Positions 52,261 through 60,698 of a DNA stretch of 64,000 nt are shown in pieces. Positions within the stretch are counted from its first letter, which is position 1. Each line of letters opens with the position of its first letter. The stretch is from UBA5704 sp036380715 (lineage in GTDB: Bacteria > Acidobacteriota > Thermoanaerobaculia > Multivoradales > UBA5704): the NCBI GenBank assembly GCA_036380715.1, contig DASVEF010000365.1:25066-89065 (forward strand), read 5' to 3'. A program made the translations under genes and the position numbers. The notes under the pieces were generated by a model. The model ran no database searches. It had not been told where the DNA came from and saw nothing but the letters and a program-made list of their open reading frames with translations.

Positions 52261-53103
52261 ATGACGCACAAGCGCATCTCCTCCCTCTCCGCGGTCCTCG
52301 CCCTCGCCGCGGCGGTCCTCCTGGCGGCTTTGCCCGCCCAGGCGCAGGGGGTCCCCTCCGACAGCGTATTCCGCGGTTTCCAGAGGAGCGGCGAGTACCT
52401 GCTGATGGTCAACAGCAAGGTAGACAAAGGGGCCGAGATCTACGTGAACGCCAGCATCCCGGCCTACCTGATCATCGCGACCGCCCTGCCCTCTCCGGTG
52501 CTGCTGACGCCGCGCGCCGGCACGGTCGAGACGGTCAACATCATGAAGATCGCCAAGCAGCAGGACGGTTCGGTGGACCTGCTGGCCGACGCCGCGCTGG
52601 CGCCGCAGGGGAAGTTCAAGCTCGACGGCGAGCGGGTCCTCTTCACCTCCGAGGGGAGGCCGGCGAGCCTGAATCCCAAGCCGCCGCTGATCGGCGCCAA
52701 GAAGGCCGCCGACCTCAAGGCCCACAGCCCCGAATATGTGCGGACGGCGCAGGGCTACAAGCCGAACGCGCAGGCGATCGCGACGATCAAGAAGCAGGCG
52801 CAGCCGGTCCGCGTTCTGGTGTTCTTCGGCTCCTGGTGCCCGCACTGCCGCGAGCACCTGCCCTTCCTGATGAAGGTCGAAGACGAGATCAAGGGCTCCA
52901 AGGTCCGGGTCGACTACTACGGTCTCCCGCGCGACTTCAAGGACGCGGAGGCCAAGCGGCTCAACATCCGCGGCGTCCCCACGGGCGTGGTCTACGTCAA
53001 CGGGAAGGAGACCGGGCGCATTCAAGGCGACGACTGGAACGCTCCCGAGGCTGCCCTCAGCCGGATCCTGGGCGGCATCCGCCCGGCGGCGGCGGGCCGG
53101 TAA
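52261..53103 (+). CDS. Secreted thioredoxin-like protein
   Basis: 280 residues with a signal peptide (SAVLALAAAVLLAALPAQA). The C-terminal half is a thioredoxin fold with the active-site motif SWCPHC and the cis-Pro GVPTGVVYV. The N-terminal half (about 30-160) has no recognised motif. The WCPHC pair suggests disulfide exchange in the periplasm, probably with the membrane protein just upstream. Its last 47 bp overlap the convergent LuxC-like gene. Confidence 0.88.
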   Translation: MTHKRISSLSAVLALAAAVLLAALPAQAQGVPSDSVFRGFQRSGEYLLMVNSKVDKGAEIYVNASIPAYLIIATALPSPVLLTPRAGTVETVNIMKIAKQQDGSVDLLADAALAPQGKFKLDGERVLFTSEGRPASLNPKPPLIGAKKAADLKAHSPEYVRTAQGYKPNAQAIATIKKQAQPVRVLVFFGSWCPHCREHLPFLMKVEDEIKGSKVRVDYYGLPRDFKDAEAKRLNIRGVPTGVVYVNGKETGRIQGDDWNAPEAALSRILGGIRPAAAGR

Positions 53104-54259
53104 GCGCTTCCAGCGGATCGATCCCCCCGTTGTGCCAGGTCGCGTCCGGCGACTGCAGCTCGCCGGGGGGAGCCGTCCGCGAGATCCCCAGCTCGGCCAG
53201 CCGGGGGACGAGGCTCCAGGCCTCCTCCCCCGCCAGGGCCGCCCCCTGAAGCTTCCCCCGCCACGGAGCGAGCAGCTCCGGCACCCGCGACAGATCGGTC
53301 AGAGGATGGACCCTCACGGTCCGCAACCCCGGCGAGGGGCGGAACCGCGAATCGGGATCGACCAGGACGGTCCCCGCCGCCGGCGGGAGCCGGCAGGGCC
53401 GCAGCCCCCGCATCTCCGCTTCGAGCCGCGCCTGCTGCACCGCCGCCCAAGCCGCCGCGTCCGCGGGGCTGGGAGGCCAGCGCCGCGCGAGATCCTCCAG
53501 GGCCTCCTCCAGACGGCTGGCCAGCGCCTCCGCGTCTCCCGCCGCGTAGACCGCCGCGATCGAGAGGCAGCCCCGCTGATCGAAGAGCGCCACGTCGCGC
53601 GCCAGCCCCTGCGCCACCTCTCCTTCTCCGTTGCCTACGAGCGCCAGGCTGGTCTTGGGACCGTAGGCGATCACTTTGCCGGGAGCCCTGCGCTCCAGGT
53701 CGGCGATGGCCGGGGCGTCTCCGTAAGCGATCACCGTCTCCACACCGGCCAGGATCGGAGCCTCCAGCCGCTCGTCTCCCCCGGGCCAGGCCGCGGCGGC
53801 GACAGCCCCGGCCAGGCGCGGCTCGCGGGCGGTCAGCGCGGCGAGGAACGCCGGCGCGAACAGCGGCTCGGCCGAGGGGGATTTGAGGAGCACGGGACGC
53901 CGCAGCGCCAGCGCCGGCAGCAGCGGCTGGACGGCCAGGGCCGGCAGGTTGGAGGCGAGCACCACCAGCACCGGGCCGGCCGGCGAGGGAGGGATGAGCG
54001 GCTCCGCCCTCTCGAAAAGCGCGGCGGCCGGCTCCCTCCGGACGCCCCCCAGCACCGCCTCCAGCCCGGCCGCGAGCCCCTCGGGGGACAGCCGGCAGAG
54101 CCGCGCCAGGTCCGCGTCGAGCGCCCGGCGCTCGGGAGAGGCGGGATCGAGGAACGCCTCGACCGTCGCGGCCCAGGCGTCCAGCAGATCGGCTGTTGAG
54201 ATGGCCCGCAGCCCCTCCTCGCTCCGGCGCAGCTCCTCGACGATCCGCACGATCCGCAT
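53057..54259 (-). CDS. luxC: LuxC-like acyl-CoA reductase
   Basis: A 400-residue aldehyde-dehydrogenase-fold reductase with the LuxC catalytic Cys in VALFDQRGCLS and a nucleotide-binding VLVVLASNLPALAVQPLLPAL stretch. LuxC reduces acyl-CoA or acyl-enzyme to fatty aldehyde. The companion LuxE-like gene lies upstream on the same strand, separated by an opposing VOC gene. The weak ribosome site and 3' overlap with thioredoxin are unusual. LuxAB luciferase genes are absent, so the pair is more likely to make or use an acyl aldehyde in lipid or redox metabolism. Confidence 0.85.
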   Translation of the reverse strand: MRIVRIVEELRRSEEGLRAISTADLLDAWAATVEAFLDPASPERRALDADLARLCRLSPEGLAAGLEAVLGGVRREPAAALFERAEPLIPPSPAGPVLVVLASNLPALAVQPLLPALALRRPVLLKSPSAEPLFAPAFLAALTAREPRLAGAVAAAAWPGGDERLEAPILAGVETVIAYGDAPAIADLERRAPGKVIAYGPKTSLALVGNGEGEVAQGLARDVALFDQRGCLSIAAVYAAGDAEALASRLEEALEDLARRWPPSPADAAAWAAVQQARLEAEMRGLRPCRLPPAAGTVLVDPDSRFRPSPGLRTVRVHPLTDLSRVPELLAPWRGKLQGAALAGEEAWSLVPRLAELGISRTAPPGELQSPDATWHNGGIDPLEALTGPPPPGGCRPGSG

Positions 54260-54279
54260 CAGGGCATTATGCTTCCAGG

Positions 54280-54669
54280 ATGAGAGCCACGGTCAGCCAC
54301 TTCGAGATCCCCGTCCGGGACCTGGAGCGCGCGGCCCATTTCTATCGCGAGGTCTTCGGCTGGACGATCCAGCCCCTGGCGTGGGAGGGACACCCCTACG
54401 CCCGGGTCCGCGCCTCCGTCCCCGCCGAAGGACCAGGAAAAGAGGGGATCGACGGCGGGCTGATGGAGAGCGGCGACGCCGGCCACCCGCTGCTCATGAT
54501 CCACGTCGAGGGCGCGGATCTGGAGAGCGTTCTGGCGAGGATCGTGGAGGCCGGCGGCGAGATCGACCTGCCGGTCACCCGCATCGGGGACATGGGGCTC
54601 CACGCCCGGTTCAGGGATCCCGAGGGGAATCTCCTGGGGCTTTGGCTGGGGCTCCGGCAGAAGAGCTGA
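54280..54669 (+). CDS. VOC/glyoxalase-fold protein
   Basis: A 129-residue single VOC domain. It starts SHFEIPVRDLERAAHFYREVFGW, continues with MIHVEGADLESVLARIVEAGG and closes with FRDPEGNLLGLW, the usual paired beta-alpha-beta units with a metal-site His and Glu. It is often a glyoxalase, dioxygenase-like or antibiotic-resistance protein; which one is not clear. It lies between luxC- and luxE-like genes on the opposite strand, overlapping the luxE-like gene by 59 bp. Confidence 0.85.
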   Translation: MRATVSHFEIPVRDLERAAHFYREVFGWTIQPLAWEGHPYARVRASVPAEGPGKEGIDGGLMESGDAGHPLLMIHVEGADLESVLARIVEAGGEIDLPVTRIGDMGLHARFRDPEGNLLGLWLGLRQKS

Positions 54670-55717
54670 GCTCTTCCACGACCAGCGAGCACCCCCGCAG
54701 CTCGGCTCCGGCGGCGCGGCCCAGCAGCCGGAAGCCGTCTCCTTCGGCCACACCGAGATCCTCGGTGAGGAGATGCACGGCTGAGCCGACGTTGGCGAGG
54801 TCGAAGACGGAGACCAGCCCCGGGGTCCCCGGAGAGGCCTCTTCCAGGCTCTCGGGATCGAGGATGCGCACGCGCACCCAGTGCGGCGCCACGAAGAGGT
54901 CGGGATCTCCGCCCAGCAGGGCGAGCGTGTAGCACTGGCTGGTCAGCTCGGTCATCCCGTACTCGCGGACGACCTGCTCCGCGGGCACTCCCAGCCGCTC
55001 GCCGATCCGGCGCAGCAGCTCCTCGCGGATCAGCTCCGCGGTCCTCCCCTTGAAGCCCCCGGTCTCGAAGAGCACGCTGCCGGCGGGGAGGCGGAAGCGC
55101 AGATCCATCCGGTCCAGCCAGTCGAGCCACTGCGCCAGGGCGAAGGCGGTGGCGAGCACCAGGACCGGCCGCCCCTCGCGCTGCCGCGCGCCCGCCCAGG
55201 AACGGGCGCGCGCCGCCTCCACCCCCTTGGGTCCGAAGGCCGTGGCGCTCTCTGGAGAGCCGTGGCGGGCCAGGATGTGGTCCGCCATGAAGGAGAGGCT
55301 GGAGTCCGGGAGCTGCTCGCGCGCCGGGATCAGCGACAGGACCGGCAGCCGCGCGCCGGCTCCGAGGAGCGGCAGGCAGAAGCGCGGAAACGAAGCGTCG
55401 ATCACCAGCCGGTAGAGGTCCGGATACGGGTGGAGGTGGACGCTCCGGCTCTCGCCGGTGGTGCCGCTGCTGCGGAAGGCCTCCACGGCGGGCGCGGCGG
55501 CCAGCTCCAGGGTCTTGAAGGCGGCGGCGGGCACCGGCGGGACCTTCCGCCAGTCCGAGAGGGACGCCGGGGTCGCCCCCCGCCCCTCGCACAGGCGGCG
55601 GTACGGCTCGATCTTTTCGAACTGGAAAGCGAACGCCGCGAGCGCCAGCTCCTCGAAGGAGCCGGCGCCCGGCGCCGGGGGGGACTGCACGAATCGGGCG
55701 ATGCGGTCGACGATCAC
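54611..55717 (-). CDS. luxE: LuxE-like acyl-protein synthetase (AMP-forming)
   Basis: 368 residues starting at GTG. An adenylation-type core is visible: SSGTTGESRSVHLHPYP (phosphate-binding loop), FETGGFKGRT and EYGMTELTSQCY. LuxE activates a fatty acid as acyl-AMP and passes it to LuxC. The two flank a VOC gene, so the activation-reduction pair is conserved but split. Its start diverges from the ferredoxin gene 88 bp away, which could donate electrons to an associated enzyme. No bioluminescence genes are visible. Confidence 0.85.
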   Translation of the reverse strand: MIVDRIARFVQSPPAPGAGSFEELALAAFAFQFEKIEPYRRLCEGRGATPASLSDWRKVPPVPAAAFKTLELAAAPAVEAFRSSGTTGESRSVHLHPYPDLYRLVIDASFPRFCLPLLGAGARLPVLSLIPAREQLPDSSLSFMADHILARHGSPESATAFGPKGVEAARARSWAGARQREGRPVLVLATAFALAQWLDWLDRMDLRFRLPAGSVLFETGGFKGRTAELIREELLRRIGERLGVPAEQVVREYGMTELTSQCYTLALLGGDPDLFVAPHWVRVRILDPESLEEASPGTPGLVSVFDLANVGSAVHLLTEDLGVAEGDGFRLLGRAAGAELRGCSLVVEELSSSAGAPAKAPGDSPRDP

Positions 55718-55805
55718 GCCCGGATTCTGTCACGGTCCGCGGGACATTCTGGTACAGTACGCATGCGAAACCAGGCTCGCCTGACCGACCGGAGGCTATG
55801 ACGAG

Positions 55806-56177
55806 ATGCCGGACTTTCCTTACGAGAAGAAGATCGAGATCGACAAACCGCCGCGCCCGAAGCCGCCCAAGCAGCTCGCGGTGATCGACCAGACCGGCTG
55901 CACCGGCTGCGAGGCCTGCATCTCGTTCTGCCCGGTCGACTGCATCGAGATCGTGCCGGGTCCCGAGCACCGGGACTTCATGAAGCTGGTCGAGGTGGAC
56001 CTCGAGCGCTGCATCGGCTGCCAGCTCTGCGCCCGCTACTGCCCCTGGGAGACGATCAACATGTGGGGTTACGAGGAGGGGCTGGCCATCGCGCCGGAGC
56101 ACACGGTGCGCTCGCTGATCTACGAGTACGATCCCGAGACCATGCACGAGGCGGCGGAGATCCGGCAGAGTGCCTGA
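55806..56177 (+). CDS. 2[4Fe-4S] ferredoxin
   Basis: A 123-residue ferredoxin. Two cluster motifs read CTGCEACISFCPVDC and CIGCQLCARYCPW, the second without the usual Pro-bearing fourth position spacing but with four Cys. The N-terminal 30 residues are Lys/Pro-rich. It is a cytoplasmic electron carrier. The next small gene starts inside its 3' end (8-bp overlap), so both are translated together. GGAGG is upstream. Confidence 0.88.
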   Translation: MPDFPYEKKIEIDKPPRPKPPKQLAVIDQTGCTGCEACISFCPVDCIEIVPGPEHRDFMKLVEVDLERCIGCQLCARYCPWETINMWGYEEGLAIAPEHTVRSLIYEYDPETMHEAAEIRQSA

Positions 56178-56367
56178 CGCGCACGATCCGCAGCTCGAAG
56201 CCGCCCTGAAGCAGGTCCTCCAGGTCATCTTCAAGGACCATCCCCTGCAAGCCAACCAGATCCTGGTGCTCGCCGCCGAGCTGCAACGGCTCGGCGTCCA
56301 CCGCCTGGTGGAAGAGCACATCTCCAAGTTCCAGGCCCAGCTCGACCGCTCCGGCCGCATCGGCTGA
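56170..56367 (+). CDS. 65-residue helical protein of unknown function
   Basis: It starts at GTG within the end of the ferredoxin gene. The sequence is mostly helical: LEAALKQVLQVIFKDHPLQ, then LAAELQRLGVHRLVEEHISKF. No membrane segment or Cys is present. Coupling to the ferredoxin suggests an accessory or regulatory role. No family was recognised. Confidence 0.65.
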   Translation: MPDAHDPQLEAALKQVLQVIFKDHPLQANQILVLAAELQRLGVHRLVEEHISKFQAQLDRSGRIG

Positions 56368-56419
56368 CCGATCACCTGCCCCGCAGGATAAGCTCCTGCC
56401 GGGTGTTCCAGGAGACGAG

Positions 56420-57043
56420 GTGGGAACCGATTCCGCAAGGGCGACGGTGGCCGATCCGGGCTGGGACGCGTTGGCGCGGGTGGCCGCCGGGGAGGCCGAC
56501 GCCTTCGCGCAGCTCGTCGAAGCCCACCAGGACCGGCTGCTCCGGTTGTGCGAACGCCTGCTCGGCGACGCGGAGGAGGCCCGGGACGCCGCCCAGGAGG
56601 TCTTCCTCAAGGTGTTCCGCAAGGCCGGCGACTTCCGCCCCCAGGGACAGGTCTACACCTGGCTGTACCGCATCGCGGTCAACCATTGCCTGAACAAGCT
56701 GCGGCGCCGCAAGCTGGTGCGGTTCCTGCGCTGGAACGACCCGGCGGAGGACGCCGAGGCGTCGCCATTCGATCCGCCCGACGGCTATCCCGACCCGGCC
56801 GCCGCGCTGGAGGCCCGCCGGCGCTGGCAGGCGACGCGCCAGGCGATCGCCCGGCTGCCGGCGGGTCAGCGGGCGGTCCTGGTCCTCGCCCGGTTCGAGG
56901 GGCTCTCGTACCGGCAGATCGCGGAGGTGCTGGGGATCACCGAGGGTGCGGTCGAGAGCCGGCTGTTCCGCGCCATGCGGCGGGTCGAGGCGGCGCAGGA
57001 TACGGACGTTTCGGGAGTTTCACCCAGAGAGGGCAGACGATGA
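56420..57043 (+). CDS. ECF-type RNA polymerase sigma factor
   Basis: A 207-residue sigma factor starting at GTG with GGAG upstream. Region 2 includes AFAQLVEAHQDRLLRLCERLLGD..DAAQEVFLKVFR and YTWLYRIAVNHCLNKLRRR. Region 4 has LPAGQRAVLVLARFEGLSYRQIAEVLGITEGAVESRLFRAMRRV. It would drive a small regulon, probably including its own operon. It is coupled (ATGA) to the anti-sigma gene. Confidence 0.94.
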   Translation: MGTDSARATVADPGWDALARVAAGEADAFAQLVEAHQDRLLRLCERLLGDAEEARDAAQEVFLKVFRKAGDFRPQGQVYTWLYRIAVNHCLNKLRRRKLVRFLRWNDPAEDAEASPFDPPDGYPDPAAALEARRRWQATRQAIARLPAGQRAVLVLARFEGLSYRQIAEVLGITEGAVESRLFRAMRRVEAAQDTDVSGVSPREGRR

Positions 57044-57477
57044 ATCGCGTGACGGAGATGGAATTGATGCGGCTCCTCCACGGCGAGCTGCCGGAGGGGC
57101 GGGCTCGCGAGCTGCGCGACCGGATGGAGCGCGATCCCGAGCTGGCGGCGACGTACGCGCGGCTGGCGCGGACCTGGGAAGGGCTGGAGCTGCCGCCGGC
57201 GGCCCCGGCTCCGCCGGGCTTCGCGCAGAGGATCGCGGCGCGGGCCCGCGAGCAGCGGTCCGGCGGCGCGCTCTCCTGGACGGCGGCCCCGGGCTGGGTA
57301 CGGGCGGCGGCCGCCGCCGCGCTGGTGGCGGGGACGGCCCTCGGCGTGGGCGCCGGGAGCTGGATCCATCGCTCGCCGGCGGCCCTGGAAGAGTCCCCGG
57401 AGGTATCGGCTTCGGAGGCCACGTTCGAGACCACCCTCGCCGAGAGCTACTGGGACGCCATTGGGGAGCTGCCGTGA
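57040..57477 (+). CDS. Membrane anti-sigma factor
   Basis: 145 residues, overlapping the sigma gene by 4 bp. The N-terminal helical region (MELMRLLHGELPEGRARELRD) resembles zinc-finger-less anti-sigma domains, followed by one transmembrane segment (VRAAAAAALVAGTALGVGAG) and a short external tail. It probably sequesters the ECF sigma factor at the membrane until an envelope signal is received. It ends GTGA, overlapping the next gene. Confidence 0.8.
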   Translation: MNRVTEMELMRLLHGELPEGRARELRDRMERDPELAATYARLARTWEGLELPPAAPAPPGFAQRIAARAREQRSGGALSWTAAPGWVRAAAAAALVAGTALGVGAGSWIHRSPAALEESPEVSASEATFETTLAESYWDAIGELP

Positions 57478-58034
57478 GGCGCTGGTGGCTGGCTATCGCC
57501 CTGCTGCTCTCGGTCGGGGTGAACCTCGGCATCCTGGCGGTCCTGTTGACACACCGGGGCGGGCCGCGGCCGGAGAGGCCGGTCCTGGACGAGCCGGAGC
57601 CTGGGCGGCCCAGTGATCGGCCCTTCCCGCGCGACCTCGATCCGGGCGAGCCGCCTTCGCGCGTCGTCCGGCTGGCCGACCGGCTGGGGCTCGAAGGAGA
57701 GCAGCGGCGGCGCTTCATCTCCCTCCAGAGGCGGTTCTTCATGGAGACCCTCCGGCTGCGCACCGAGCGGGCCGAGATCCAGCGCGAGCTGCGCCGTGAG
57801 CTGACCTCCCCCGAGCCCGACCGCGAGCGCGTTCAGACGCTGCTGCGCGAATCCGCCCGCACCTTCCTGGCCCTGGAGCAGGCGCTGGCCAGGAACGTCA
57901 TCGCGAGCCGGGAGCTTCTCGATCCAGAGCAGGAGGAGCTGTACCTGGACATCGTCTCCCGCCTGCGGCCGCCAGGGCTCGGAGGCCAGCCGCCGCGCAA
58001 CCAGCGCCGCCCGCCCCGCTGGCGAGAGAGGTAG
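57474..58034 (+). CDS. Spy/CpxP-like periplasmic protein (heavy-metal-sensor family)
   Basis: 186 residues from GTG overlapping the anti-sigma stop. An N-terminal anchor (WWLAIALLLSVGVNLGILAVLL) is followed by a Pro/Arg linker and a helical LTxxQ-like domain (LADRLGLEGEQRRRFISLQRRF..ETLRLRTERAEIQ). Such proteins act as periplasmic chaperones or metal/stress sensors. Co-transcription with the ECF pair suggests it senses the inducing envelope stress. A strong terminator follows. Confidence 0.85.
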   Translation: MRRWWLAIALLLSVGVNLGILAVLLTHRGGPRPERPVLDEPEPGRPSDRPFPRDLDPGEPPSRVVRLADRLGLEGEQRRRFISLQRRFFMETLRLRTERAEIQRELRRELTSPEPDRERVQTLLRESARTFLALEQALARNVIASRELLDPEQEELYLDIVSRLRPPGLGGQPPRNQRRPPRWRER

Positions 58035-58064
58035 GACGATCCGCCGCCGCGGGACAAAAAAAGA

Positions 58065-58087
58065 CCCCGCTCTGGGAGCGGGGTTTT
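58065..58087 (+). terminator. Rho-independent terminator after the sigma operon
   Basis: CCCCGCTC pairs with GAGCGGGG around a TGG loop and is followed by TTTT; an A-tract on the left makes it bidirectional. Confidence 0.85.
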
Positions 58088-58196
58088 CGGAGGAGGGAGG
58101 TTTGGAGAGGAGATTGTCTTTCGCGTTCTGCCGTCTCCACCCATATATACGGACGGACCCTTCGGAATGTTTGGTCCCCTCCCGTAAGATCCCGAA

Positions 58197-58964
58197 ATGA
58201 AGATCGCGACCTGGAACGTCAACTCGATCCGCGCCCGGCTGGAGAGGATCCGCGACTGGACGGAGCGCGAGCAGCCGGACGTACTCTGCATGCAGGAGAT
58301 CAAGACGGTCGACGAGCTCTTCCCCTCGAAAGCCTTCGAGGAGCTCGGCTACCGCGTCGAGACCTACGGCCAGCCGACGTACAACGGCGTGGCGATCCTC
58401 TCCCGCAAGCCGATGTCCAAGATCGTCCGCGGCTTCCCGGACGAAGAGCCCGACGCGCCCCGGCGGCTGATCGCGGCGACGATCGGCAAAGTGCGGGTGA
58501 TCAACGTCTACGTGCCCAACGGGCAGTCGCCGGAGAGCGAAAAGTTCGTCTACAAGATGGAGTGGCTGGCCCGCCTGCTCGGTTTCCTGAAGGAAGAGGC
58601 GTCGCCCTCCGACCCCCTGATCCTCCTCGGCGACTTCAACATCGCGCCCGACGAGAGGGACGTCCGCTATCCGGAGGCTTGGCGCGGCAAGATCCACTTC
58701 CATCCCAAGGAGCACGCGGCCCTCGCCCGCGTCACCTCCTGGGGTCTCTCCGATCTCTTCCGCAAGATCCACGAGGAAGGGGGGCACTACTCCTGGTGGG
58801 ACTACCGGCGGCTCGCCTTCCAGAGGAACGACGGCCTGCGGATCGACCTGGTCCTCGGCACCGAGAAAATTTTGAAGCGCTGCCGGGACGCCACGATCTT
58901 CCGGGACGAACGCAAGGGGGAGTCCCCCTCGGACCACGTCCCGGTGGTGGTGGAGCTGGCCTGA
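58197..58964 (+). CDS. xth: Exodeoxyribonuclease III / AP endonuclease
   Basis: 255 residues of the EEP nuclease superfamily. Motifs: MKIATWNVNSIRARL (Asn), CMQEIKT (Glu metal ligand), YNGVAILSR, GDFNIAPDERD (Asp and Asn), RIDLVLGT and SDHVPVVVEL (catalytic Asp-His). Length is as expected for Xth. It repairs abasic sites and 3' damage. Its transcription is separated from the sigma operon by the terminator and from the next gene by a palindromic repeat. Confidence 0.95.
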   Translation: MKIATWNVNSIRARLERIRDWTEREQPDVLCMQEIKTVDELFPSKAFEELGYRVETYGQPTYNGVAILSRKPMSKIVRGFPDEEPDAPRRLIAATIGKVRVINVYVPNGQSPESEKFVYKMEWLARLLGFLKEEASPSDPLILLGDFNIAPDERDVRYPEAWRGKIHFHPKEHAALARVTSWGLSDLFRKIHEEGGHYSWWDYRRLAFQRNDGLRIDLVLGTEKILKRCRDATIFRDERKGESPSDHVPVVVELA

Positions 58965-58965
58965 G

Positions 58966-59022
58966 CCCTCACCCCCGTCCCCTCTCCCGGTACCGGGAGA
59001 GGGGGTCAGGGGGTGAGGGCCA
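58966..59022. repeat. CCCTCACCCC/GGGGTGAGGG palindromic repeat, compact copy
   Basis: A single hairpin (CCCTCTCCCGGTACCGGGAGAGGG) sits between outer arms CCCTCACCCC and GGGGTGAGGG. The right arm lies in the phosphatase gene and encodes its final ALTP and stop. Confidence 0.9.
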
Positions 59023-59653
59023 TCCAGCGCGCCGCCTCCCAGCCGAGGTGGCCGTGGGCGTTGAACAGGCGCACGACCGGGCGCTCCCCCCAGTCGATCA
59101 CGGTCAGCGTGCCCGGGTCGAGGAACATGCGGCGCGCGGTGGCGAGCGGCGACCCGAGGGCCGCGCAGAGCAGCGCCTTGATCGGCCCGACGTGGCTGAC
59201 TAGGGCGATCCATTCGCCGCGGTGCTCCCGGGCGAGGTCATCCACTACGGCCAGGATGCGGGCCTGGACCGATTCCATCGACTCACCCCCGGGCGGCGCC
59301 GAGCCGAGATCGGCCTCCCAGCGCAGCAGCGTCTCGCGCCCGCCGCGCTCGATCACCTCCGTCCGGGTCAGCCCCTCCCACTCTCCGAAGCACTGCTCGC
59401 GCAGCCGCGTCTCCAGCCGCGGGTCGATGCCGTGGGCCCCGGCGATGCGCCGGGCCGTCTCCGCCGCGCGGACGAGAGGGCTGGAGTAGACCGCGCGCAG
59501 CGGGAGGGACGCCAGGGCGGAGGCCAGGCGCTCGGCCTGGTCGACACCCGAAGGCGCCAGCGGCTCGTCGCGCGAGCCGAGATAGCGCATCTCCCGGTTC
59601 CAGGAGGTCTCGCCGTGGCGGGCCAGGAAGAGGCGGACGGTGGACGCGCTCAT
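59006..59653 (-). CDS. Histidine phosphatase (phosphoglycerate mutase-like)
   Basis: A 215-residue single-domain enzyme. It has the phospho-His motif LARHGETSWN, the ESMESVQARI stretch and the second His in ALVSHVGPIKALL. Substrate could be alpha-ribazole phosphate, a sugar phosphate or phosphoprotein; nothing around it decides. Its last codons (ALTP-stop) come from the palindromic repeat arm, as in the RsbU-type phosphatase at 18001. It is likely in an operon with RdgC (start 1 bp from the RdgC stop). Confidence 0.9.
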   Translation of the reverse strand: MSASTVRLFLARHGETSWNREMRYLGSRDEPLAPSGVDQAERLASALASLPLRAVYSSPLVRAAETARRIAGAHGIDPRLETRLREQCFGEWEGLTRTEVIERGGRETLLRWEADLGSAPPGGESMESVQARILAVVDDLAREHRGEWIALVSHVGPIKALLCAALGSPLATARRMFLDPGTLTVIDWGERPVVRLFNAHGHLGWEAARWMALTP

Positions 59654-60622
59654 CTACGAGGCGGGAGCCTCCAAGGCAGCCTCCGCCACTTCCTCCATCG
59701 GAGGAGGCATCGGCTCGCTCAGCCGCTCCTTGAGCGCCTCGTACTTGACGTCCAGCAGCTCCCAGACCGAGGAGATCTGCTCCAGGCGCTGGTCGAGGTC
59801 CACGGTCCAGTGCTCGTTCTTGATCGGCTCCAGCTTCAGGCCGTTGATGCGGTAGGAGAGGGCGTCGAAGCGCATCGGGTACGGCCCGACGTGGATCTTG
59901 GCGGAGAGGATCTCGGCCCCCTGCTCCAGATAGTGGAAGAGGTCGTTGAGCACGGCGCCGGTCAGGGAGACCTTGGCCTCACGCGTGGCGAGCCGCACGC
60001 TCCCGGTCTCCGGCTCGACCATCACCTCGGGCTCTTCCAGCAGGGCCTTGAGGAAGCGGCACCCCTGCACCGACTGCCCCGGCTCCCTGGGGATGACCAC
60101 GTCGCTCATCTCGTCGGCCCCGCCGGCCCCGTCCAGCCAGGGGGCCTTGAAGTCCGCCTCGACGCCGGCTTGGCGCAGCAGGGTGAGGACGCTCCCGAGG
60201 TGGGCCTTGGCCGTGCTGGCGACGTAGAGGACCGTCCCGTCGATGCAGCACTCGATGATCCGGGTGCGCGGCGCCTGACGCATGCAGAGCTCGGCCTCGG
60301 CCAGGTCGCGCAGCTTCTTGCGGGTCTTGGAGCCGACGAACGGCGCACCGGTCGCCTCCATCTCGGCCTTGATCAGCTCCTTGAGCCGCTCCTTGACGGA
60401 GGTCGCGTCCGCCCGGACGCGATCGATGCGCACGCGGAAGGCCCAGCGCCCCTGGGCCACCTCGTAGGGGGCGTCGATCTCGAAGGGGACGGCGCCCATG
60501 CGCTCGCGCACCTCGGAGCCGGGCTCGATGGCCCAGAACCGGATGCGCTCGAAATCGGGTCCCCCCGGGGGCACCGCGACAGTGAAACGGGTAACGCTGA
60601 CAGTTCCGCTCAGAAGTCCCAT
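59654..60622 (-). CDS. rdgC: RdgC-type recombination-associated DNA-binding protein
   Basis: A 322-residue protein with the RdgC-like N-terminus GLLSGTVSVTRFTV and later GSKTRKKLRDLAEAEL, LYVASTAKAHL and a helical C-terminus. RdgC forms rings around DNA and modulates RecA. It is best known from proteobacteria, so this assignment rests on the pattern and length only. Its stop and the histidine phosphatase start are adjacent on the same strand. Confidence 0.72.
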   Translation of the reverse strand: MGLLSGTVSVTRFTVAVPPGGPDFERIRFWAIEPGSEVRERMGAVPFEIDAPYEVAQGRWAFRVRIDRVRADATSVKERLKELIKAEMEATGAPFVGSKTRKKLRDLAEAELCMRQAPRTRIIECCIDGTVLYVASTAKAHLGSVLTLLRQAGVEADFKAPWLDGAGGADEMSDVVIPREPGQSVQGCRFLKALLEEPEVMVEPETGSVRLATREAKVSLTGAVLNDLFHYLEQGAEILSAKIHVGPYPMRFDALSYRINGLKLEPIKNEHWTVDLDQRLEQISSVWELLDVKYEALKERLSEPMPPPMEEVAEAALEAPAS

Positions 60623-60698
60623 ACTGCTCTCCTTCTTCGACCGGCCGGATTGGGCGCTGGTGAGAGCGCCATCTTAGCCGATCCGGAGGGTGACGGGA

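Noticed and set aside
53057..55717. Bioluminescence (lux) operon
   Set aside because: Only LuxC- and LuxE-like genes are present; no LuxA, LuxB or LuxD was found on either side.
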